A stretch of 64,000 nt of DNA from Hofstenia miamia (taxonomy: Eukaryota; Xenacoelomorpha; Acoela), in assembly GCA_004352715.1 (NCBI GenBank), contig SCFE01000106.1, forward strand, positions 255,358 to 319,357. The letters run 5' to 3'. The position numbers and the translations under genes were made by a program. Under the pieces are notes generated by a model. It made no database searches. It saw only the letters and a program-made list of their open reading frames with translations, and was not told the DNA's origin. Positions 25,632-35,500 of the stretch are shown here, in pieces. The first letter of the stretch is position 1. Each line of letters starts with the position of its first letter.

Positions 25632-25977
25632 ATGGAATTTCAATGTTTGCTAAAGAAAATTACGAATTTGTCTAAAATGCTTGAGAAAGACAATATGATT
25701 CTTGAAAAAAATTGGAATAAAAATCCGGAATCAGTCAAAATCTTAAAACTACTTATCTGCATAATCAAAAAATTTAATGACAATGTTATGTTCACCGTTG
25801 TTGAGCATGATACACATTGACGCAAACGCCAAATTCATTTCGCTACATTATATCCGAGTGAATACTGCGGGTAGCAATTGCTAAAAATAAGCATTTTAGG
25901 AAAAAACCTAAATGCCTTTGAAATTCCGGACGGTTTCCACCAAATGAAACGTTTCTGCATTCTTAGTAGTAAAAAGC

Positions 25978-25980
<3 letters not shown>
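25632..25980 (+). pseudogene. Coding-like islands of unknown origin
   Basis: A 62-codon frame from the ATG at 25632 reads like protein (charged helix, LEKDNMILEKNWNKNPES). After its TGA, the same frame stays open for 17 more codons (RKRQIHFATLYPSEYCG). A second island at about 25896-25980 (NLNAFEIPDGFHQMKRFC) follows an acceptor-like TTTTAG and runs into a TA microsatellite. These could be decayed transposon coding or exons of an unrecognised gene. Confidence 0.25.
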
Positions 25981-26011
<31 letters not shown>

Positions 26012-26117
26012 NNNNNNNNNNNNNNNNNNNNNNNNNNNNNNNNNNNNNNNNNNNNNNNNNNNNNNNNNNNNNNNNNNNNNNNNNNNNNNNNNNNNNNNNN
26101 NNNNNTATATATATATA
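25981..26117. repeat. (TA)n microsatellite containing a 94-N gap
   Basis: TA run at 25981-26011, Ns at 26012-26105, then TA again to 26117. Confidence 0.95.
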
Positions 26118-26393
26118 TGTTAAAAATAAGCATAACATAACTTACTGTTATTTAAGAGAATCGTTTTCTATAATTGAATGTGTTGATGAAAGCTTCAAGT
26201 GAAAATAGTTATGATAATGTATTGAATAATAGAAACATGATCTTTGTAACTTAAATTGTGTATAGAATATAAAATTTTAACTGAACTACAAAGAACAAAG
26301 AAGAACTCATATTTAAGATATCCAAATAAACTTCCATATTTAATCATTATCTATATTTAGACAATCAATAATCCTTAAAAATTACATTTATAG

Positions 26394-26543
26394 GAATTAA
26401 CAAAAATAATACCAGCATGCAACGGATATCCAGCAACAAGGTTCACCAACAGCCGTAATAATATTTTTAGAGCTTCTAAACAAGTGGTTTATAAGTTGCC
26501 GGTGAATAGATTACATGTTAATGTATTTCGTTACAAAGCTCAG
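26394..26543 (+). other. Orphan exon-like open frame
   Basis: Exactly 50 codons lie between an acceptor (ACATTTATAG|GAA, AG at 26392-26393) and a donor-like CTCAG|GTTTCA. They are open in phase 0 and remain open a little beyond. Composition is protein-like (NGYPATRFTNSRNNIF, then VVYKLPVNRLHVNVFRYKAQ) and unlike the surrounding AT-rich noise. No start codon or neighbouring exon could be linked, and the family is not recognised. The donor is weak (GTTTCA). Confidence 0.3.
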
Positions 26544-26784
26544 GTTTCAATATTTTTTTTATTTATTTATTAGCATTAGAAAGTTTTTGCTTCTTTGCAC
26601 TAAATAACGAACGTAGATTCTTTTCTGTACAATACCTAAAACAGAATTTACATAAATTATACTAAATATACCCTTCAATAACAAAAATATGCAGAATATA
26701 GACAATAAATGCATCTACTAAAAATTAATCGTTCAAAAACGCTAATCTTGTATAAAATAAATGAAATGTGTTTGGGCTAATAAA

Positions 26785-26789
<5 letters not shown>

Positions 26790-26826
<37 letters not shown>

Positions 26827-26877
26827 TATAGATATAGATATTTATATATAGTTATAGATATAGATATAGATATTATA
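26790..26877. repeat. (TA)n then GATATA/TAGATA microsatellite
   Basis: A TA run followed by imperfect repeats of AGATATAGATAT to about 26877. Confidence 0.9.
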
Positions 26878-26917
26878 TGCTAAATATAGTGCAGTGCAAA
26901 ATGAAATATTGCAAAGT

Positions 26918-26988
26918 TGATTCGGTGGGATTGGAACCCACATCGTCTGTACAGGTGTACAGCTGTGTTTATTTTACACAACGAATCA
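26918..26988 (-). tRNA. tRNA-like sequence, probably a pseudogene
   Basis: On the minus strand a 71-nt stretch can fold as a cloverleaf. It has a perfect 7-bp acceptor stem (TGATTCG with CGAATCA), a 4-bp D stem (GTGT/ACAC), a 5-bp anticodon stem (CTGTA/TACAG), a 5-nt variable loop, and a 5-bp T stem GTGGG/CCCAC with loop TTCCAAT. Against a working gene, the D loop lacks GG, the anticodon loop has six bases rather than seven, and position 57 is C. No anticodon can be named. It is either a decayed tRNA or a tRNA-derived repeat. Confidence 0.35.
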
Positions 26989-27214
26989 GAATTTACGATG
27001 ATCCACAACCGAATTACGCTTAATAGAATGAATGACAAAAACTTTGCTCAGAAAGGTAGATAATAAGAACTCATATGCATAAATGTTGAAAAAATCTATA
27101 ATATGCAGTTATCAATAATCTGCATTGGTTTAGCCTTTGCATGCACTGATTTTGTATTGATTAATTAGTGCCAAATTTTTTATAATTTGGTGGCACTTTC
27201 TAAATTACATTTCC

Positions 27215-27890
27215 TTAACGTTTGCTTGCACACTATTTTAGCCAATCAAGATGTTGTTACACTCATTTTTCGTATTCAAAATTTGCTTCCTGGTTTTGTA
27301 TTAAAATTTCTTATAGACGTCTACAGGAAAATATAGAAAGCAAACAAATAATCTACCACTATTTCTCAATAATCGATTAAATAACGAAATTTGTTTGCAC
27401 CAAACACATACACTCTTACTAAATTTTTAGCTATTAAATTTTGTTAGCTCAATTTGTTAGCTAATTAAAATTTTGTTTGCACTGAATTTTCGTAATCAAA
27501 TTTTTGTTTGCATTTTATAGCTAACAACAATGTCTGTTTAATATAATAAAATAATGTAGCAACATTATAAAAGATAATTAATTTTTAACATTTTCTTTAA
27601 TATAATTTAACATTTATCAACATCATGCAGCTCCGTTTGTACCGAGTCATTACCAATCAGAAACTTGTTTGCGCAACCGTAAAATTATATTCTTAATAGT
27701 TAAATATATAATCCTCAAATAAGTTTCTACATAATCCTTTTAAATATTACAGTAAATTATAAGTATATACTAATGTATTTTATACATTTTTTCAGTTAAA
27801 CGTTTGCTTGCACCAGCCTGACAGCCAATCAGATTTTGTTTGAACCATTTTTAATATCGCGATTTAGCATATCCTTTGTTTGCACGTTTT
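27215..27890. repeat. Cluster of degenerate GTTTG(C)TTGCAC motifs
   Basis: Short motifs such as CGTTTGCTTGCAC, TTTGTTTGCAC and GCCAATCA recur about eight times at irregular spacing (near 27220, 27242, 27390, 27475, 27505, 27668, 27803, 27836 and 27877). No coding potential; it looks like the remains of a repeat array. Confidence 0.4.
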
Positions 27891-28429
27891 CGATATACCA
27901 AGTTGTTCAAATTTAAATAAAGTTGGGGCTATTTACTATTATTAATTTATATCTTATAATTTATTTATAAACTTGTTATTAGGAAATTTAAAATACATTA
28001 CTTATGCAACATTTCATATTTTATTGTTTTAAATTAATTTTTTGGAACCAAGAAATCAAAATGTGTCGTTATTGTTATCAGTTAATACGATGCTAATTCG
28101 AGCAATTAATTGTATTTATACCAAGAAATGTTAGAAAAATTTAGTGTACAATAAATTTTTTGTTTATTTCTTTCTTTGTACTTCAATATTACCATAAACG
28201 CAAAACAAAATAAATATGCTGTTATACATCATACAATGGAGAAACGTTATATCAAGTTTTATTGGTTTATTATTATGAATTTACATTCATTGTTTCAGAA
28301 GTATAAAATTTTTTCACTGTTTCATATTTTATAGAATTCCTTATAAAAATAGTTTTTTCAACTTCACATAACTTAATAAGCCTAATAAATTTAAATATGA
28401 AGCATAGTACAGTTCACATTACGAAAATA

Positions 28430-28570
28430 TTTTATTAGCATATTATGCTTCCGTAATGTTTTGTTTATGTCAAGTGAAAACACTGTTTCCATTATGTTTT
28501 CATAATGGAGTTACATGTAGCGTGGAAACAATGTTTTTGCTGTAGAAGTTCATTTTCCATAATGTAACTT
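28430..28570. repeat. Palindromic GGAAACA repeat cluster, copy 2
   Basis: Contains GTTTCCATTATG, CATAATGGAG, GTGGAAACAATG and TTCCATAATG units like those at 25119-25310, 3.2 kb away. Confidence 0.5.
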
Positions 28571-29560
28571 GAAACAAATAGTATGGAATTGGCAAGATGA
28601 GATCATAGGGTTGAAAATAACGCATTCATGGCGATTCGAAATGATTTAACATTATTAGTAATTTCGTAAATATTATTGACAGTTGGCTTTTCTGTTTTAA
28701 TGGAAGCTGCCGGTTCATCAAAAAATTATAATGCTTCTATCTATTTTCCAATCAATTTCTTGCACATCTCGACTAACTACGATTTAATTTTTCTAGCTTT
28801 GAATGAAATACTTTTGGCATCAGCACTTAAAAATGTGGTCTTCTTTGAAAATGGTAACAAAAAATCATTTTATATCTTTGAATCTTGTTAAGGTTATTTA
28901 TGTTATGCCAAATATAGCAATGTTCGTTTTTAAAATAGACAATGTTTCGCCGGTTCCCAAATTCTAAATAAATTGGATAGCGTATGTTTTGTATTTCCAA
29001 TTGTTTTCTGGATACAATCTTTTAGCGGATTGATTACTTCTAACTATAAACGATATCATTAACAGAATATACTACTCCTTACATATTTTAAAATCAAGAG
29101 CGAAATAGATGTAGATAAGATAGATTTTGATTAAGATAAAAGTCATTATGAGAAATATTTTGATCATGTTTGAGAAGATGAACAAAGAACCCATTCAAAT
29201 GTTGAATAAATTCTTTAAATATTCCTTATGGACCTCAATATATTTCCAAAGACAATAAGTGTTTTAATAAATATTTATTATGATATTAAATAACGTTGCA
29301 TGGACTTAAAAACAGAATTGAGAAATTATTATCAATTAAGCATCATCAAGGCTCAATATACTCAAGTAATATGCCTAAATATCTTGTAATAATGACAAAG
29401 TTTTCATTGAAAAATGATATAGTAAAAGCAATGTCAAATATTTAATTTTTATACAACAAAAAGTAGTAAATATAAAACTTCAAAAAACTTAAAAATCTAT
29501 ATAAAAATATAGGGTCTATAATAATTAAAACAATAAAATCTTTGTATAAATAACTTGGTT
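28571..29560. other. Intergenic AT-rich sequence
   Basis: A 71-codon open frame at 28676-28891 (+) is present, but it has no splice or family support and I do not call it. A minus-strand AATAAA near 29273-29278 could serve the putative cadherin tail exon ending at 29561. Confidence 0.35.
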
Positions 29561-29768
29561 CTAGAAATGTTCATGATCTTCTGCGGGGTTCTGACAGTTA
29601 TCAGCTGACTGTGAACAATTTGAATCTGGATCATTTGTCTGGTTTGATGTGAAAGGTGATCCATTGAGTATGCTTGGCTTAGGTTCCTCTTGAAATAAAT
29701 ATCTCAATGTACTATAAAATGTAATTCTTTCACTAAACCTTGGTAGTTGTGTTGGCTGTGTTTGATTC
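29561..29768 (-). CDS. Putative last cadherin tail exon (alternative 3' end)
   Basis: Minus-strand exon beginning at the acceptor CAATGTTTAG|GAATCAAAC and reading 69 codons, including the TAG at 29561-29563. The protein is polar, Pro/Asn/Gln-rich (TQPTQLPRFSERITFY, EEPKPSILNGSPFTSN) and looks like a cytoplasmic tail. It joins the 35-nt exon at 30379-30413 in frame (phase 2 to 1). It is linked to the cadherin because the phase matches the transmembrane exon. It could instead end a separate unrecognised gene. Confidence 0.5.
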
Positions 29769-30378
29769 CTAAACATTGCAGTAAGCTAACAAGGTAAATA
29801 CTACGTATAGATATACCACATACATGTATATGCATATGTATATTAATGCATATATACATGTATAAGTGTATCTTTTATTGATCATTGTCAGAAATATTTT
29901 ACCTAAGTTATTTTACAAAAAGTAAACCACACTTTACAAAGTAATACGTAAAATTCATAGGATCCTAATCAAATAAATGCATTTTTGAAATGCAATAATA
30001 TATTTATATAGTATGATATTTCACAATATTTTGTTTAAAATAATGGCTGTTTCCATAAATTAATTTCATAAAATTATTAAAAACTATATTCTAAAGTAAG
30101 GCAATGAAGCAAGGTTAACGCAAGATGATGAAAATCAAAAGATATAATAGAAAATTTCTTTCACAGACAATAACATCAAAAACTTTACAATAAGTCATTA
30201 TAAATAAGAAATACTTGAATCAAATTTTTATTGTATATACACAACTTTTTTTAAAATAAAAATTATCATATTCCCAAAGATTTGAAATTCAATTAGCATC
30301 GCCTAAAACTTTTAGATCAATTTTAAAGATGAACAAAGCAGAAATTATTTTTTGAAAATTTTCATATGAATTTCTTAC

Positions 30379-30413
30379 CTTAGCAAATATGCCTTTAAAT
30401 TTTCAACGGTTTT
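30379..30413 (-). CDS. Putative 35-nt cadherin tail exon
   Basis: Flanked by an acceptor (TTGTATTCAG|AAAACC) and a strong donor (GCTAAG|GTAAGA). Only one frame is open, KTVENLKAYLL, entering in phase 0 and leaving in phase 2. This continues without a break into the exon ending at 29561. A basic stretch just after a membrane helix would make a sensible stop-transfer segment. Confidence 0.45.
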
Positions 30414-32376
30414 CTGAATACAAGAACTTTTAGAATATTCTATATTTTTAGACTGTAGATTAAAAGTAGTTGTAATTTGTTGATATACCGCAATTCCTTA
30501 GTGGAACTTTTGTGCATATAGCATCGGTTAGCATTTATATTGATAAATTTGCATCTCTTCATTACTGCGCCTGGCTACAGTATATTAATTTGACAATTGC
30601 AAAAAAGTGTCCTTTGGAGAAGTAATTCGCCATTTTAGGAAATGAATGCATACAAATACTGAATAATTTTAACACTGGTTTGAAGTTAGAATAGAAAAGT
30701 TTATTATAATTATCAAAACTAATAATACAAAAGTAGAAACGTCGTATTAAATATGCAAATGAATACATTTCAAAAATGCTTACATTTTAATAATATCCTA
30801 TTATCCAACTTATTTTAATCCTTTGTAAAATGCAGTTTATAATTTTGTAAACATTTGTTAGGGAAAATGTTTTTAACGAGGATCAAAAGATGAATTTTAT
30901 GTAACATTTCTTTTAGGTAATATAATATATACATTATATACAGTGATTTCGGAAATAAAAAGAATGAGAAGCATATAACACCACGGAAATTTCATAATTT
31001 TGGATATTCTGACCATATCTTTCCAAAAAAATACTAATTTTTTAAGAAAAAATGACATTGATTATGAAATGTATATTACATGAACTGTTCTAATATTTTG
31101 ACTAAAAACATATCTTAACATTAATTTAAGTTTATATTAATTGTGATTAATGCATACAATTAAACATGCTTACGGAGTTTCAGATGTAGTCGAACGATTG
31201 ACAGCATATTCAAACTTGAGTTTCCTAAATGCACATGCAGTTTTCATATTTTTATACTAATATGGCAAACAAATGACAAAGTAAAGGAACTAGTTTGTTT
31301 GTCCAATTACCAGTCTGGTATAGGGCACCGTGAAATATTGTTAGATTTCTACAGGTTTCAATAGATTAACTGCTTTTCATTTTGATCATAGTTTTTTGTG
31401 AAAATTTAATTTTTCTTTTCAGGTTAAGCTCTGTTTTTAACCTTAATAGACACAATGGATACCTTAGTAATAAACTAAGGTGGTTGAGGTATAATACATA
31501 GCAAAAGATATGAAATTTTAAGTGTGAATTCAATAGACTTCCAACTGAAATTAATCACAGATAACATTACGTGTCCTTTAAAAAAGTAATTCCATGAAAT
31601 AGTTCAGGATTGAACAAATGTTGATGAGATTTCAGGGGAAATCATAAAAAATAATTCCTATTAGTGTGGTAAGACAAATTGATGTTAAATACTTTTATGC
31701 ATAAAAACAGTACTTTTATAAATACAGTGCGCATGTGTTAATAAATTGATTATAAATGTAGGAATGGTGATCGTGCACAGCTGAAATCATGATGGTTAAT
31801 CCTATTCAGATTGGGATTTTGGAGCTCCTCAGACATGGGAGAGGCCTAACCTCATCTAACTTTGGATTGTATAATGATATTAATACAAAACTTTGCACAA
31901 ATATTCCTGATATCAGCAGAGAAATAAGATTAAAAAGACAATTTCTTTCTTTCACTCGGTTTCGTATAAAATTTCAGAAAATCTTCTGAATAAGCCTGTG
32001 ATTTCATTGGTAAGCTAGTCTTCAACATATTCGATAATGTTGACTTTTTTTAATCACTTGTCAATGTCAATGAAAAATCTGATTTTAAATACGAAACTAA
32101 AATGACATTTAACCCAATACTTACCATTTTGGTTGCGATTTCTGTGCTCAAATCCCAAACAATTAACACATGTTAAAGATTCTGGACAAAGAATCGGTTA
32201 CCAATTTTTCAAAATATGTTATGCAACGCATAACCAAAATACTTAAGTTCTCATAGCATTAGAGCTTGCGTTTCTAAGCAAATTCTGAATGAAAAATTGC
32301 TGAAATTTAAGCGTAGTTTCTAAGTATATTTACTATCGTTGGGAATTTGGGTTTATTAGCAAATATTAAGAAATTC
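30414..32376 (-). other. Interval between membrane exon and tail exons
   Basis: AT-rich, with no further exon recognised. A minus-strand AATAAA (plus-strand TTTATT at 32352-32357) lies 20 nt past the TAG of the membrane exon and would end the short-tail transcript there. A 66-codon plus-strand frame at 31789 has no support. Confidence 0.45.
32352..32357 (-). terminator. Poly(A) signal after the short-tail cadherin stop
   Basis: AATAAA on the minus strand, 20 nt downstream of the TAG at 32377-32379. Confidence 0.55.
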
Positions 32377-32593
32377 CTACTGTAGAACGGTGTAATAAAC
32401 TTGAAGTGTTGCCAAAGACGCTGCAATCAGAACAATGACAGAAATTAAGACGAAAATTATTTGAACGTTGGCCTCGAAAGGAAGAAGATCCCACCAATCA
32501 CTCGATTCTTTAAAAATCTCTACTCCAATCATATTTAGTGACAGATCCTCTTGAAGGCGATTGTTCATTTCCTCTGAATAATTTCGAAATAGC
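32377..32593 (-). CDS. Cadherin exon 18: membrane helix and short tail
   Basis: Starts at TTTAG|GCTATTTCG and encodes residues 755-825. A hydrophobic segment (IIFVLISVIVLIAASLATL) follows an acidic/aromatic juxtamembrane stretch containing DWWDLLPF. If read to the TAG, the intracellular part is only about eight residues (QVYYTVLQ). A possible internal donor CAA|GTTTAT at 32400 would instead join, in phase, to the exon at 30379-30413 and give a tail of about 80 residues. That donor is weak. Confidence 0.8.
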
Positions 32594-35500
32594 CTAAATC
32601 GAAAAGTTTAAATTCTATGCAGCATTAGAATCCATTTAATTGTTTATTGTTAGACAATTTTTTGAGATCACGTATTTTTTTCACAATGGATTATTGGCAA
32701 AAAAAGTTTCCATTAAAATTCAATTATAGTATTACGATATTTGTAAATACCATATACATATATATATATATATATGATTGTGTATACATGTGTGAATTGT
32801 TATATGCTCGGCATTTGTTCAAACTTACATGAGTGTGTCCGAAATTGGCAGCATCAGGTTGTCCTGCACAATAACGAGGCATAAATTGCAAGCATTTTCA
32901 TTAGAATGTTCTGTACGACTTTTCACTAAAGCTGTTGTATGCAATTCATCTTCGATTGCTCTAAGTTACTTGAATTAATTTCTCAAAATGTATTGTATAC
33001 CATACTTGATAAATTGTTGCTCCCTTGAAGTAAAATTTTGGCAAGTAGTATTCAAGGTAATTTGAAGGCATTCTGCTGAAGTGCTTCGTATTAACTAAAA
33101 TAACTTGTAAATTGTGAACAAATTTCTTCTTCTGACACTATAAATATCTTTATTTTAATGCAAATTGTCCTTATTGAACTTAAATGTAGATGAAAAGTTT
33201 GAAGATGGTGAATATGATACATTAAGTCATTATGCTGATCAAAACTGTTGAATATAAAGTTGTAATTATGAATGACATTAAATAAACTATTTTTCTTGAA
33301 TTTTCTAAAACTGATTGCTTTCGTTAACTTTGGATTTTAGGCAAACGTTTATTTCAATAATGTATCTATATGTACACAGCGTTAACAACTATTTAATGTG
33401 AGACATACAAAAATATAATGGAGTCATATTTTGTAACTAAAATGTGAATAAGTATTTTCAAAGTGCTTGTAAAATACTTACCTTTACAAAGTGCGATGTT
33501 GAGTACATTGTGTTTGAAGCGATGACTTCAACATTAATTACAACATTCATGTCTGATAGCACTGAAATTGGGCGCAAGCACAACCTACTGTCCAGCATGA
33601 AATCGGATGAATTTACTTTGATTGAGTTGTACTTCTCCACCTAAATATTCAGTAAAGACAAAATACAACCTTGCTTACAGTCAAAGAAATGAGATGTGTA
33701 AACTTAAAATAGTTTGCTAATTAAAAAAGTTAGCTTACGAGTAAGCAGTCAATGATAGAATACTGTTGAAAATTGGGTGGAGGATTATCGACCAAAATTT
33801 GTATTTTGCTTCGAAACGTTAAGTATATACATAGGAAAGATTGTTTGGATTTACATGGGAGTTTATTTTAGTAATTTAATAAACATATATAGATTATCAA
33901 TTGATGAAATAGTCAGTAATTTTTTTAGTAATAGGAAGTTCATTGATATCTAAATATGATTTTCTTTAACAGACCTCATTATTTGTAGGAGTGCAACATT
34001 TCCTTAATGTTTTTTTATAAAAAATCCCTTTAAAACAAAAATTAAATGAGGAAATTCAGTTGGGTTTATGTTATATTAGCAATGTGTCATTCATTGATTA
34101 TTTGACACTTACCTTCTTTGTGTACATTCAATGACACCAACCGTGTTGTTTCAAACAATTTTTTTCCAAACCGATGAAGAAATTTTGAAACTTTTGTTAT
34201 AATGGCACATCTATTGGTGAATTGATCCATAGTAATTTGTTCTAAGGTCAGAGGGGTGCTCAGGGGGCTCAGCCCACCTGGTTAAATTCAAAGGAGGGAC
34301 AGGTCCCCTTGTTAAAGCTTTACTACGGTGTGGGGTGTTGGACTTAAAATACATTGCTCAAGTTTAGAGCCGCCTTGTTAATAATTTAGGAGGACAACGC
34401 TGGCTAAGGAGTATTGCTGCGTGGGAAGTACTTTAAAATTTTTTTCAATTTTGATACATTAAAAACCTTTCAAAATTCAATCGTACCTACGATTCATATA
34501 ATCAGACAGTCTAAAAGAGACCTGATCAGCAATTAAACGCAACACGTTCAGAGAATCACGTCTTAGCAATTTCATTTTTGTACAATCATTTCATTTGAAT
34601 TACAGCTCATTGATGTACAAAAAGTGACTGTTTTCTTTTAATTCATCGTGACGTGAATGCATGGTGGAATGCGTAAGAATGTGGGTAATGTAATTTACAT
34701 TAATTGCCTCAATAACGTGTTAGATCAATTCGCTAATATTAGCTATCTTCATTGCCCCTATTTTTATTGTTGTACTGAAAATTAACCAGACATGATTATA
34801 ACAAGTTTTGATCAATTATAGCAAATTTATCTCAAATTTTTTAATAAATTTGAATTGATGTGACTGTTTAGATATATGATAGAACACTCTTTGTACAATT
34901 CTATTGTGTTATCAGTGCACTTGGGCGCAATTTTAAACAAAATTCCAGCAACTAAATCATTAATAAATCAAAGCGATTGAGTTGTACTTCTCCACCTAAA
35001 AATTCAGGCAATTGAACGTACAATTTTGCTAACCAAATGAGATGTGTAAACTTAAAATAGTTTGCTAATTAAAAAAGTTAGCTTACGAGTAAGCAGTCAA
35101 TGATAGAATACTGTTGAAAATTGGGTGGTAGAAGGAAGACTTTTAATTTGTTCAAAAATTCAGGATGCAGAGATTGATTATTGGATGCTTGATTGACGAA
35201 AATAACCACAGTAAAGAACGACGACCTGAAATTATAGTTTATTATTTGGGTAAATAGAACTACATATATATCAACGCCCAATAGGAATCCATCACAAACT
35301 CAGATAAAATATCCACTTGCAGTGCAAAATATCTAGCAAGAACCCAAAATCAAAGTTTCATCTCACAGTAGAATTAGATTCTAGTAATTCAGTTGAAATT
35401 TAAATAAAATTAAGCATGCAAATTAAGTTATAAGGCTGTTCTTAGATACAACAAACGTTTAACTAAGCCTGTTTAGAAATGCAAAGACAACACAAATAGT

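Noticed and set aside
33444-33644. 66-codon plus-strand ORF over cadherin exon 15
   Set aside because: Antisense shadow; the minus strand gives a phase-0 exon with both splice sites.
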